This document shows positions 7,333 through 15,942 of a DNA stretch of 64,000 nucleotides, in pieces. Positions within the stretch are counted from its first letter, which is position 1. Each line of letters begins with the position of its first letter. Both the position numbers and the translations under genes were made by a program. The stretch comes from an uncultured Lachnospiraceae bacterium (lineage in GTDB: Bacteria; Bacillota; Clostridia; Lachnospirales; Lachnospiraceae), in assembly GCA_934343915.1 (NCBI GenBank), contig CAKRIL010000017.1, positions 5,979-69,978 of the forward strand. The letters are read 5' to 3'. The notes under the pieces were generated by a model. It saw only the letters and a program-made list of their open reading frames with translations, searched no databases and had not been told where the DNA came from.

Positions 7333-9114
7333 ATGGTAAAGAGAACGGTTCCGGCCAATATTTTAAGGCGTGCCATTGCAGTTGTACTGGCAGGTGCCAT
7401 GACAATGTCGCTGATTGGCTGCAATGCAGAATCTAAGGAAAAGAAGGCACAGAGAGAATTTGACGAGTACTGCGATGAGCTCTTCGTCGATGAAATGGGT
7501 GACAATGTGCTGAGCGTGCATTACAAGCTTGCAGACCCGGAGAAGTACGGAATTACCGTCAACGACTATACACTCGGTAATTTCACGATTGAGGATATAG
7601 AGGAGGGGGAGAAGGCTAATAAGGAGACTCTTGATAAACTTAAGAGTTTTGATGCGGAGCCTCTTACCGACAGACAGCAGCTCTCTCTTAAGACTCTCAT
7701 TGCATACTATGAGCAGCAGAGCGAATACGACGGCTTGTATATGCTTGAGAATATGTTCGGCACGAATTCAGGTCTTGTAGCTAATCTTTCAATCAACTTT
7801 ATCGAATATGTATTTGATGATGAGCAGGATGTAAAGGAATACCTTGACCTTTTAAAGGACACAAGAAGATATGTAGGACAGGTGCTCGACTTCACAAAGG
7901 AACAGGCTGAGAAGGGATACTTCATGGCTTCGTTCTGTGCTCAGAGCAATATTGATAACTGTTACAAATATCTTGAGAACGACACCAATCCTCTTATAGC
8001 TTCATTCGAGGAGAAGGTTGATGCGCTTGACATTGATGCGTCAAAGAAGGAAGAGTACATTGCGACAAACAAGGAGTATGTTGCGGAGTACTTTGACACC
8101 GCATATCAGGATATTATAGATGTGCTTAGCGAACTCATGGAAGGTGAGACTAACGATAAGGGTCTTTACTACATGGACGGCGGCAAGGATTTCTACACGG
8201 CAGTTGTACATGATAAGACCTCAACTCAGATGACACCTGAGAATATAATTAAGCTTTTGGATTCAGAGCTTGAATCTCTTTTTACCGAATATGCTACACT
8301 GTATTATTCAGATACATCACTGCTTGAGCAGGAGTTAAACCTTGACCCGGGAATGTCGGATACCAAGGAGATACTTCAGTATCTTGCAGATAACTGCACA
8401 AGTGAATTCCCTGAGCCTGCAACGAAGGACTTCGTAGTAGAGTATCAGAGCAAGGCTACCGAGATTGACGGAACTGTTGCATACTACCTTACGGCACGTC
8501 TTGATCAGCTTGATTACAATTCAATCAAGGTCAATGGCTCCGCTGTTGAGGGGAATGACATAGGACTTTACACCACCCTTGCACATGAGGGATTTCCGGG
8601 ACACCTCTATCAGTTCACCAACGTATATAACAACGAGGATATTCCTGAAGTGTTAAAGCTTCTTGATTTCATCGGATTTACGGAGGGCTATGCAGAATAT
8701 GCTTCCGACAGGTCTTATTACATGCTCGGATGCAGTGATGAGCTTTCACAGATGTGTATACTTGATGGCATGCTGGGATATATTTTACAGTCGAGAGTTG
8801 ACCTCGGTGTCAACTACGAAGGCTGGGAACTTGATGATGTAATTGATTATCTTTCAACCTATATCAATGATGACGGAAGCACATCACAGGCAATATATGA
8901 GTCTGTAATTTCTGACCCGGGACTGCTTCTTCCTTATACAATAGGTCATATTAAGATGATTAAGCTTCGTGAGAAGGCAGAGAGAAAGCTTGGAGACAGC
9001 TTCGATGCCAAGGAGTTCCATCAGCTTATATTAGACACCGGTATCGTGTCGTTCGAGATTATGCAGGATGAGCTTGATGCCTATATCACATCAAAGAAAG
9101 ACAGCAGTAAATAA
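7333..9114 (+). CDS. DUF885 family putative metallopeptidase lipoprotein
   Basis: 593 residues with a lipoprotein signal: charged start, hydrophobic stretch and lipobox ending at Cys30 (SLIGC), so it should be anchored outside the cell membrane. The body matches DUF885 proteins; HEGFPGH near residue 418 is the family H-E-x-x-P-G-H zinc-site motif, followed about 30 residues later by GFTEGYAEYA supplying a further Glu. DUF885 members are presumed peptidases, with few characterised. It follows the two CobW-type genes by 16 bases with a GGAGG site, so it may share their transcript; a zinc enzyme in a metal operon would fit, but this is inference. Confidence 0.85.
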   Translation: MVKRTVPANILRRAIAVVLAGAMTMSLIGCNAESKEKKAQREFDEYCDELFVDEMGDNVLSVHYKLADPEKYGITVNDYTLGNFTIEDIEEGEKANKETLDKLKSFDAEPLTDRQQLSLKTLIAYYEQQSEYDGLYMLENMFGTNSGLVANLSINFIEYVFDDEQDVKEYLDLLKDTRRYVGQVLDFTKEQAEKGYFMASFCAQSNIDNCYKYLENDTNPLIASFEEKVDALDIDASKKEEYIATNKEYVAEYFDTAYQDIIDVLSELMEGETNDKGLYYMDGGKDFYTAVVHDKTSTQMTPENIIKLLDSELESLFTEYATLYYSDTSLLEQELNLDPGMSDTKEILQYLADNCTSEFPEPATKDFVVEYQSKATEIDGTVAYYLTARLDQLDYNSIKVNGSAVEGNDIGLYTTLAHEGFPGHLYQFTNVYNNEDIPEVLKLLDFIGFTEGYAEYASDRSYYMLGCSDELSQMCILDGMLGYILQSRVDLGVNYEGWELDDVIDYLSTYINDDGSTSQAIYESVISDPGLLLPYTIGHIKMIKLREKAERKLGDSFDAKEFHQLILDTGIVSFEIMQDELDAYITSKKDSSK

Positions 9115-9130
9115 TCTATAATGTACATAG

Positions 9131-9175
9131 GAACCCCTGCGGCTTAAGAATAATCTTAGGTCACAGGGGTTTTTC
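9131..9175. terminator. Bidirectional terminator between DUF885 and subtilisin genes
   Basis: AACCCCTG (9132-9139) pairs with CAGGGGTT (9164-9171), with an inner TTAAG/CTTAG pairing and a T run on the + strand. It overlaps the stop codon of the convergent protease gene. Confidence 0.75.
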
Positions 9176-10150
9176 AGCGATAAAATGCTTGACGTTAAGC
9201 AGTCCGGCACCCTGTCTGTTGGCTGCAAGCCCTACATCTGAGGCACTGAGTTTGATGGCTCTTTTTACCGAATCATTGTCAGCGCAAGGATATTTTTCAA
9301 GGTAGAGGGCTATTGCACCCGATACAACGGGAGTTGACATTGATGTGCCGCTCTTTACCGTGTAGCCGTTGTAGCGGTTATGGCAGCTTATTATATTATG
9401 TCCGGGAGCGAGCAGGTCGGGCTTGCTTATATTGCATTTGGTCGGACCTTCACCTGAATGGGAGTGAAAGGTGTTGCCGTCTGTGCGCAGTAACAGTGCG
9501 TCGCTGCCGACGGTTATAACCCTTTCGCAGGTTCCGGGAAAGGTTATGGTTCCGGGACCGGGACCTGAGTTGCCCGCCGATACCACAAGGATAAGCCCCT
9601 GCTCCCACAAGGCATTGATTGCCCCGGCAACCTCATCCTTTTCCTCGTTGCAGTCTGCCGTGTCTGAGCCGATTGATATATTGATGATTCTGATACCGTA
9701 TCGGATATGGTTGCGCATTACCCAGTCACAGGCGGCTAAAAGGGAATCCTTATCGCCATTGCCCTTTTTGTCGAGAATCTTTAGGGATATTATCCTGCAG
9801 TCCGGAGCCATGCCCTTTATTATACCCTGACTGGAATATCCGTTTCCGGCAATTATTCCGGCTACATGTGTTCCGTGAGAGTTATCGTCATAGGCGGAGA
9901 TTTTTCCGTTAATGAAATCCTTAAAATATGTGATATTATTGGTAAGATCCATATGAGGATAGATTCCCGTGTCCATTATTGCCGCACAGCAGCCGCGTCC
10001 GGTGTAGGGAATGGTGTTGAGCTTGTAGATGTCATTGACACAGTAGGTTTTATTTTTTATATGCATATTAATGAAGGAACGCGCAAGGCGGGTCATGTGT
10101 GATGTTAATTTCATTATATGCGGCACAATGGCTGAATGATACCTTGGCAC
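9161..10150 (-). CDS. Subtilisin-like (S8) serine protease
   Basis: 329 residues with a complete S8 triad: D60 in IMDTG, H92 in SHGTHVAG, S270 in GTSMSTP, and oxyanion Asn194 in SAGNSG. There is no signal peptide and no I9 propeptide, only about 50 residues before the first catalytic motif, as in intracellular or short bacillopeptidase-type subtilisins. The longest reading starts at a GTG (10150) without a good ribosome binding site; an ATG at 10114 is an alternative start and neither is clearly favoured. Substrate and cellular site are unknown. It is the only minus-strand gene between 5 and 21 kb. Confidence 0.85.
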   Translation of the reverse strand: MPRYHSAIVPHIMKLTSHMTRLARSFINMHIKNKTYCVNDIYKLNTIPYTGRGCCAAIMDTGIYPHMDLTNNITYFKDFINGKISAYDDNSHGTHVAGIIAGNGYSSQGIIKGMAPDCRIISLKILDKKGNGDKDSLLAACDWVMRNHIRYGIRIINISIGSDTADCNEEKDEVAGAINALWEQGLILVVSAGNSGPGPGTITFPGTCERVITVGSDALLLRTDGNTFHSHSGEGPTKCNISKPDLLAPGHNIISCHNRYNGYTVKSGTSMSTPVVSGAIALYLEKYPCADNDSVKRAIKLSASDVGLAANRQGAGLLNVKHFIAEKPL

Positions 10151-10258
10151 CTTAAAAGCGGTAAAATAATGATGGGATGATTGACACCTAAACTGACATT
10201 ACATATAATTGTCATTGAAAAACCGATGCATAATGCGTCATCAGAATGGAGATTGATT

Positions 10259-10855
10259 ATGAGAGAAGTTAAGACAGGTGAAATTTACAGGCATTTTAAA
10301 GGCTGTCTCTATCAGATAGTTGCAGTTGCCAGACATTCTGAAACTAATGAAAAATATGTGGTTTATCAGGCATTGTACGGGGATATGCAGGTGTGGGTAC
10401 GCCCGTATGAGATGTTTGTAAGCGAGGTCGACAGGGAGAAGTATCCTGATGCGGCACAAAAATACAGATTCGAGCTTTTAAATACCGCGGCGGGAGCATT
10501 GAGCCGTGAGACTAAGCCGCAGACTATGGAGGCTGAAAAGGCAGTGAATGAGCAGCCGGAGCAGGAATTACCAAGGTTCGAGGAACCAAAACCGCCCGAG
10601 GACAAGCAAAAGCCGGCGGAGGAGGAGTTCGAGGGGCAGGTCGATGAGAGACTGCTTGAGTTTCTTGATGCACCGACCTGTCAGGATAAGATTAACTACC
10701 TGAATCTTATAAGGGCCGGAATTGATGATGCACTTATCAACAACATTGCGGCGGCTATGGATATCACCGTGGATGATGGACCTATTGATGCAAGATTCTT
10801 ATCTTTAAAGAGCTGTCTTATGACTAAGGCAAGATACGAGTGCGTAAGGCGATAG
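10259..10855 (+). CDS. DUF1653 domain protein
   Basis: 198 residues from the ATG at 10259, chosen because GGAG lies seven bases upstream; an in-frame longer reading has no such site. Residues 1-60 (GEIYRHFKG through WVRPYEMF) form the small DUF1653 fold found in many bacteria with no established function. Residues 80-125 are a Pro/Glu/Lys-rich linker, and the last 70 residues look like a compact helical domain with unknown relatives. The protein is probably cytoplasmic. It appears to be a single-gene transcript starting next to the divergent protease gene. Confidence 0.75.
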   Translation: MREVKTGEIYRHFKGCLYQIVAVARHSETNEKYVVYQALYGDMQVWVRPYEMFVSEVDREKYPDAAQKYRFELLNTAAGALSRETKPQTMEAEKAVNEQPEQELPRFEEPKPPEDKQKPAEEEFEGQVDERLLEFLDAPTCQDKINYLNLIRAGIDDALINNIAAAMDITVDDGPIDARFLSLKSCLMTKARYECVRR

Positions 10856-10885
10856 ATGTGAATATGATTGAAGTTAATTAATACA

Positions 10886-10972
10886 TGAATTAAAATGCAT
10901 TAATTCAACACTTGCTAAAAACGCTTGTGAATGATAAAATTATATATATTTGTGCCGTCGGCAAAAGACGGC
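10886..10972 (+). promoter_or_regulatory. Promoter, upstream dyad and leader hairpin for RpiB-like gene
   Basis: TTGCTA at 10912-10917 and TAAAAT at 10935-10940 are 17 bases apart. Just upstream is the dyad TGAATTAA-aatgca-TTAATTCA (10886-10907), a candidate activator or repressor site. The leader has a 6-pair hairpin, GCCGTC (10954-10959) with GACGGC (10967-10972), directly before the ribosome binding site. Confidence 0.55.
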
Positions 10973-10987
10973 GGAATGGAGGAAATA

Positions 10988-11626
10988 ATGAGAATAGCAT
11001 TGATTAATGAGAACAGTCAGGCTGCAAAGAACGCCATGGTTTATGAGAACCTTAAGAAGGCAGCAGATGCCAAGGGCTATGAGGTTGTCAACTACGGAAT
11101 GTACTCAGCAGAGGATAAGGCACAGCTTACATATGTACAGTGCGGTATCCTTGCTGCAATATTACTCAACAGCGGTGCTGCTGACTTCGTTGTAACAGGC
11201 TGCGGTACAGGTGAGGGCGCTATGCTTGCACTCAACTCTTTCCCGGGTGTGTTATGCGGACATATCGTTGACCCTTCTGACGCATTCATGTTCAGCCAGA
11301 TTAACGCAGGCAATGCCGTTGCACTTCCTTTTGCAAAGGGCTTCGGCTGGGGCGCTGAGCTTAATCTTACATACATCTTCGAGAAACTTTTCGAGCAGGA
11401 GCCGGGCGGAGGATATCCTAAAGAGAGAGTTGTTCCTGAGCAGCGTAACAAGAAGATTCTTGACGAGGTTAAGAAGATAACACATACGGATATGCTTTAT
11501 ATCCTTAAGAATATTGACCAGGAGCTCTTAAAGGGAGCCGTAAGCGGAGAGCACTTTGCAGAGTACTTCTTCAAGGATTGCAGGAACGCTGAGATAGCAG
11601 AGTATATCAGGAGCGTATTGGTTTAA
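10988..11626 (+). CDS. RpiB/LacA/LacB-family sugar-phosphate isomerase
   Basis: 212 residues from the ATG at 10988, which has GGAGG upstream; a longer in-frame start at 10931 lies inside the promoter. The N-terminal 150 residues follow the RpiB fold: the VTGCGTGEGAML segment near residue 75 matches the conserved cysteine-containing phosphate loop of RpiB, and DAFMFSQINAGN follows. The protein is longer than RpiB (about 150 residues) by a 60-residue C-terminal helical extension, as in a subgroup of Clostridia. It probably isomerises an aldose/ketose phosphate, but the substrate cannot be read from the sequence. Confidence 0.8.
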   Translation: MRIALINENSQAAKNAMVYENLKKAADAKGYEVVNYGMYSAEDKAQLTYVQCGILAAILLNSGAADFVVTGCGTGEGAMLALNSFPGVLCGHIVDPSDAFMFSQINAGNAVALPFAKGFGWGAELNLTYIFEKLFEQEPGGGYPKERVVPEQRNKKILDEVKKITHTDMLYILKNIDQELLKGAVSGEHFAEYFFKDCRNAEIAEYIRSVLV

Positions 11627-11672
11627 TTATTTTAATATTTCTAAAATTTACCTAAACACTATGATTATACTG

Positions 11673-11773
11673 TTGCTTTTTAAAAAGTGATTATGTATAA
11701 TAGCAGAAGAATGTGGTTAATCCATTTCTGCCGGTATGCCGCAGCATATACAGGTATATGAACTGCGGGCATA
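11673..11773 (+). promoter_or_regulatory. pckA promoter and structured leader
   Basis: TTGCTT (11673-11678) and TATAAT (11696-11701), 17-base spacing, start a roughly 100-base leader. It contains a long hairpin at 11735-11773: TATGCC-GCAG pairs with CTGC-GGGCATA with one bulge, and the inner CATATA pairs with TATATG. The hairpin ends 35 bases before the start codon and could affect stability or translation of the messenger. Confidence 0.6.
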
Positions 11774-11808
11774 TGGAATACAATTTAAGAAAAGAGGTTT
11801 ATGTTAAG

Positions 11809-13413
11809 ATGGCAAAAGTCGATTTAAGCAAGTATGGCATCACAGGTACAACAGAAGTTGTATACAACCCTTCTTATGAATTATTATTCGAGGAAGAGAC
11901 AAAGTCTACTAACGAAGGCTATGAAGTAGGTCAGGAGAGCGAGCTTGGCGCTGTCAACGTTATGACAGGTATCTATACAGGACGTTCACCTAAGGATAAG
12001 TATATCGTTGTTGACGAGAATTCCAAGGATACAGTATGGTGGACATCAGATGAGTACAAGAATGATAACCACCCTATGACAGAGGACGCTTGGGCAGCCG
12101 TTAAGGATATCGCTAAGAAGGAGCTTTCCAATAAGAGACTTTTCGTAGTAGATGCATTCTGCGGAGCTAACAAGGATACAAGAATGGCAGTTCGTTTCAT
12201 CGTTGAGGTTGCTTGGCAGGCTCACTTTGTAACTAACATGTTCATTAAGCCGACAGCAGAGGAGCTTGAGAACTTCGAGCCTGATTTCGTAGTATATAAC
12301 GCTTCTAAGGCTAAGGTTGAGAATTTCAAGGAGTTAGGTCTTAACTCTGAGACATGTGTAGCTTTCAACATTACAAGCCGTGAGCAGGTTATCGTTAATA
12401 CATGGTACGGCGGAGAGATGAAGAAGGGTATGTTCTCCATGATGAACTACTACCTTCCACTTAAGGGCATCGCTTCCATGCACTGCTCAGCTAACACAGA
12501 TATGAACGGAGAGAACACAGCTATCTTCTTCGGTCTTTCAGGAACAGGTAAGACTACACTTTCAACAGATCCTAAGAGACTTCTCATCGGTGATGATGAG
12601 CACGGCTGGGATGACAACGGCGTATTCAACTTCGAGGGAGGCTGCTACGCTAAGGTTATCGGTCTTGATAAGGAGTCTGAGCCTGATATTTACAACGCAA
12701 TCAAGAGAGATGCTCTTCTTGAGAACGTAACAGTTGATAAGAACGGCAAGATTGATTTCGACGATAAGAGCGTTACAGAGAATACTCGTGTATCTTATCC
12801 AATCAACCATATCCAGAACATTGTACGTCCTATCTCTTCAGCTCCTGCTGCAAAGAACGTAATCTTCCTTTCAGCAGATGCATTCGGCGTACTTCCTCCT
12901 GTATCTATCCTTACACCGGAGCAGACACAGTACTACTTCCTTTCAGGCTTCACAGCTAAGCTTGCAGGTACAGAGAGAGGCATTACAGAGCCTACACCTA
13001 CATTCTCAGCTTGCTTCGGACAGGCATTCCTTGAGCTTCATCCTACTAAGTATGCTGAGGAGCTCGTTAAGAAGATGGAGAAGAGCGGAGCTAAGGCTTA
13101 CCTTGTAAACACAGGCTGGAACGGAACAGGCAAGAGAATTTCCATTAAGGATACTCGTGGTATCATCGACGGCATCCTCAGCGGAGCAATCAACAAGGTT
13201 CCTACCAAGAAGATTCCTTACTTCAACTTCGAGGTTCCAACAGAGCTTGAGGGTGTTGATACAGCTATTCTTGATCCAAGAGATACTTATGCTGATGCTT
13301 CCGAGTGGGAGAAGAAGGCAGTTGACTTAGCAGGAAGATTCATTAAGAACTTCGCTAAGTACGAGGGAAATGATGCAGGTAAGGCATTAGTTGCAGCAGG
13401 TCCACAGCTTTAA
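11809..13413 (+). CDS. pckA: Phosphoenolpyruvate carboxykinase (ATP)
   Basis: 534 residues from the ATG at 11809, the usual length for the ATP-dependent enzyme that interconverts oxaloacetate plus ATP with PEP, CO2 and ADP. GLSGTGKT at 242-249 is the kinase-1a P-loop, GDDEHGWDD just after is the kinase-2/metal region, and GIYTGRSPKDKY near residue 50 is the oxaloacetate-binding arginine motif. In gut anaerobes it commonly runs in the carboxylating direction for succinate or propionate production. Codon choice is strongly restricted compared with neighbours, which fits high expression. An upstream in-frame GTG reading from 11713 was rejected because it starts in the leader. Confidence 0.97.
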   Translation: MAKVDLSKYGITGTTEVVYNPSYELLFEEETKSTNEGYEVGQESELGAVNVMTGIYTGRSPKDKYIVVDENSKDTVWWTSDEYKNDNHPMTEDAWAAVKDIAKKELSNKRLFVVDAFCGANKDTRMAVRFIVEVAWQAHFVTNMFIKPTAEELENFEPDFVVYNASKAKVENFKELGLNSETCVAFNITSREQVIVNTWYGGEMKKGMFSMMNYYLPLKGIASMHCSANTDMNGENTAIFFGLSGTGKTTLSTDPKRLLIGDDEHGWDDNGVFNFEGGCYAKVIGLDKESEPDIYNAIKRDALLENVTVDKNGKIDFDDKSVTENTRVSYPINHIQNIVRPISSAPAAKNVIFLSADAFGVLPPVSILTPEQTQYYFLSGFTAKLAGTERGITEPTPTFSACFGQAFLELHPTKYAEELVKKMEKSGAKAYLVNTGWNGTGKRISIKDTRGIIDGILSGAINKVPTKKIPYFNFEVPTELEGVDTAILDPRDTYADASEWEKKAVDLAGRFIKNFAKYEGNDAGKALVAAGPQL

Positions 13414-13447
13414 TCAGAATATTCTGTAAGGCAGAATTGATATGCAC

Positions 13448-13480
13448 AGGCAGATGTGATTTTTCACATCTGCCTTTTTT
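13448..13480 (+). terminator. pckA intrinsic terminator
   Basis: A perfect 12-pair stem (13448-13459 with 13464-13475), TTTT loop and T run, about 35 bases after the pckA stop. Confidence 0.92.
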
Positions 13481-13510
13481 ATGTAATATGAAACTTCATT
13501 CCTATTACAT
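13481..13510. repeat. Short inverted copies of an ATGTAATA-GGAA motif
   Basis: ATGTAATATGAA and its inverted partner TTCCTATTACAT form a 30-base hairpin right after the terminator. Related copies are seen at 1470-1484 (ATGTAATAGGAAACT) and at 13834-13848 (GTAACAGGAAACTTC), so two copies flank the palindromic element that follows. Nature unknown. Confidence 0.5.
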
Positions 13511-13527
13511 AAAAACGCTCCGCGGGG

Positions 13528-13833
13528 GATTCAGGTGGCAAAATATACTTTCATGACCTTACTATGTGTGGCATGTTATATTTATGCATATCACGACTTT
13601 TGGGAGAAGCGTAGTTATTCTTATGGCTCTGCTTACAAAACAGCCACAGACGGCATGGATGCCGGATGAGTTGCAAACAGCCATGGATGGCTGATTTTGC
13701 AACGGTGGCGGAAGCAGAAGCAGCTTTTTCAGAGTCATTAGAATAACTTGCTTCGTACAACGGAGCTGATATGCATAAATATAACAGGCATACACATAAA
13801 AAAATTAGAATGGTATATTTTGCCACCTGAATC
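13528..13833. repeat. 306-bp palindromic MITE-like element
   Basis: The first and last 21 bases (13528-13548 and 13813-13833) are perfect inverted repeats. A second perfect 20-base pairing joins 13574-13593 with 13767-13786, further inner pairings join 13613-13620 with 13741-13748, and the centre is CAGCCAT-GG-ATGGCTG at 13678-13693 inside GTTGCAAA/TTTTGCAAC. The whole element can therefore fold back on itself as DNA or RNA. It contains small open frames on both strands, but these are forced by the palindrome and have no ribosome binding sites. Size and terminal repeats fit a non-autonomous mobile element; no target duplication is clear. Confidence 0.7.
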
Positions 13834-13870
13834 GTAACAGGAAACTTCGCGTAATATGTTTGAAATATTT

Positions 13871-13928
13871 GTAACAATCATGTTAGAATTCGTAACACAA
13901 ATGTTATAAAATGTTAGACTTTCGTAAC
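13871..13928. promoter_or_regulatory. Clustered GTAAC/GTTA half-sites
   Basis: Within 60 bases there are three GTAAC and three TGTTA copies (GTAACAATCATGTTAG, GTAACACAAATGTTATA, ATGTTAGACTTTCGTAAC), arranged head to head with 5-8 base gaps. This looks like a multi-site operator for the lipoprotein gene starting at 14002. The binding protein is unknown. No clear -35/-10 pair was found here. Confidence 0.4.
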
Positions 13929-14001
13929 AACTTATTATCGCCGGTGTGCTATGCTTTAATCAAGTGATATCAAAATAATACATGGGCGTGGGAGGTACAT
14001 T

Positions 14002-15909
14002 ATGAGGAACGGAAGATTAAGGCTGATGCTGTGTGCGGGAATATGCAGTGCGGTGCTTGCGGGATGTTCGGCACATGAGGACACGGAGGTTACAGAGAGC
14101 GTTACGGAGAGTGTGACGGCGGTGGAAGAGGTGACGGAGACCTCTGAGATAGAGACTGTCAAGCCGGCGGATGAGCCGGTGAATGAGTCTGCTGCCGGAC
14201 AGGAGAAGGAAAGTGAGAGTACAAGTGAACCACAGAAGGAATACATGAATGATCTGTTTTCCGATTATGATGGGGATGGTGAGACCGACAAGGTGTACCG
14301 AATGAAGGGAGCGAACACCTCTGATTTTTACATCGAACTGACATCTGCGGGAGAATTATATCTGGATGCATACTGTGATAACTATTCGGATGCTTATAAA
14401 ATTTCCAATGTCGATTTGGACGGCGATGGTTCGGATGAGATTGTATTCAGTGTGACGCATTTTACAGCGGATGGGGTGACGAAGAGCCGTCTGTATGTGT
14501 ATACGATGAAGGATGGAGAGTATGTTGAATTCCCGCTTCCGATAATGGATGAAGGACATGAATTTGCCATATCGAGAGACCTGACACGGGCTCAGATTAC
14601 ATGTGATGATACGGGATTTTCATATACCATGTGGAGCACCCTGAAAGAAATGCAAAGCTTATACTTTTTTTATCAGGGAACGGAAGAAAGAGCTCATACA
14701 CCAATCAGTACAAGACTATGTGAGTATGATGGCGAGCCGGCGATATGCTGCCACTATACGTTTGGAAACGCACGCGAAGCTGTAGTGGAGATTGAAGAAA
14801 TTGTGACCTATAAGGGCGGGGTTGAGAAGACGGTTGCAATGTATTCAGAGTATGATAATGATGCCACAAAGCTGATGATGGAAAAGTATGATACAGAAGA
14901 ATGGGCAGATTTACAATATGAGTATGATATGGGTTCCGACATAGTGTATTACGATATGTATAACTATATTGAAAGTCTGGGTATGGACTATCCGTATGAT
15001 ATATCAGCTTATTTCGATGAAAAAGACGGAGAGTATACGGCGAATCACATGACCCTTAGGATTGGGGACAATGTTGTTGATGAGGAAGAATGTGAGAAGA
15101 TAATGGAGCTTACTGAGAATGTGGCTGAAAAATTCGGTATAGTTAATTATTCTGTCAGTCCGTACTCTATAATGTATACGGCCAAGCTGGCACAGGCAAG
15201 GCGTGAATGTGCATCGGGAGTCGAGGATGAGAATGTGCCTGAGTGGATATTGTATACAAAAAGAATGTTCGATGATAGGACACAGGACAAGGAACTTGTG
15301 TATACCTATGATGAGACAGAAGAAAGATATATGGTATTCTATGTTGTAGGGGACTACGTTGTGATCAGAGAAGGTTATAATAGTGCTAAATTTATGTATG
15401 ATGGAAAGGTTATTGGTGAAGTCTGGTGCATCTATAAGACTACGGAGGGTGGTAAAGAAAATATTGAAATCAGAAGGCAGGATCTCACGGGTGACGGAGT
15501 GGATGAGCTGATTGTGGAGACAACGGATGATATGGAAAACACATGGATATATATAGGCAACACCCAAAATACTAATTCGGATTTTGAGCCGTACTATATC
15601 AATTCAGTGGCGCTTACAGGTGATACAAGAAGCAACAGAGCGTTCTTATATTATGAATACGCGAATGCTATATACAGAAAGGTGATTGATGAATGTGAGG
15701 CCGCTGGTGTGAAGTCGGGACTTACCATGCCAAGAGAGGGTGTTCCGAGCGTAAGACTTGCGAGCGATGCAAGGTATTATTCGGAGATTACCGAGGACGG
15801 AAGACTTAAGTTCACCTGCATATCAGAGAATTGGAGCTATGACGCATACTTTAATATTACCGGCGGGTGTGAGCTTGTGGACGTATATGTGACCGTGAAT
15901 GCAGAATAA
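14002..15909 (+). CDS. Large lipoprotein with Asp-rich repeat motifs, unknown function
   Basis: 635 residues. A lipoprotein signal ends at Cys22 (LAGC), followed by a Thr/Val/Glu-rich linker to about residue 78. Three D-x-D/T-G-D-G motifs occur at residues 88 (DYDGDGETD), 138 (DLDGDGSDE) and 494 (DLTGDGVDE), which resemble the calcium loops of FG-GAP/VCBS-type beta-propeller blades. The rest is acidic and rich in Tyr, without a recognised catalytic motif. It should be exported and surface-anchored. GGGAGG precedes the ATG. It lies downstream of the palindromic element, and a separate promoter follows it, so it is probably monocistronic. Confidence 0.6.
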   Translation: MRNGRLRLMLCAGICSAVLAGCSAHEDTEVTESVTESVTAVEEVTETSEIETVKPADEPVNESAAGQEKESESTSEPQKEYMNDLFSDYDGDGETDKVYRMKGANTSDFYIELTSAGELYLDAYCDNYSDAYKISNVDLDGDGSDEIVFSVTHFTADGVTKSRLYVYTMKDGEYVEFPLPIMDEGHEFAISRDLTRAQITCDDTGFSYTMWSTLKEMQSLYFFYQGTEERAHTPISTRLCEYDGEPAICCHYTFGNAREAVVEIEEIVTYKGGVEKTVAMYSEYDNDATKLMMEKYDTEEWADLQYEYDMGSDIVYYDMYNYIESLGMDYPYDISAYFDEKDGEYTANHMTLRIGDNVVDEEECEKIMELTENVAEKFGIVNYSVSPYSIMYTAKLAQARRECASGVEDENVPEWILYTKRMFDDRTQDKELVYTYDETEERYMVFYVVGDYVVIREGYNSAKFMYDGKVIGEVWCIYKTTEGGKENIEIRRQDLTGDGVDELIVETTDDMENTWIYIGNTQNTNSDFEPYYINSVALTGDTRSNRAFLYYEYANAIYRKVIDECEAAGVKSGLTMPREGVPSVRLASDARYYSEITEDGRLKFTCISENWSYDAYFNITGGCELVDVYVTVNAE

Positions 15910-15942
15910 CAACGTGATTAAGCCGCTTTACGGTATAGAGGT

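Noticed and set aside
11713..11808. N-terminal extension of PEP carboxykinase from an upstream GTG
   Set aside because: The stretch lies in the structured leader, has no ribosome binding site, and the family begins at the ATG at 11809.
13551..13877. Open frames on the minus strand inside the palindromic element (108 and 77 codons)
   Set aside because: They are produced by the arms of the inverted repeat, have no ribosome binding site, odd composition, and a mirror-image frame exists on the other strand.
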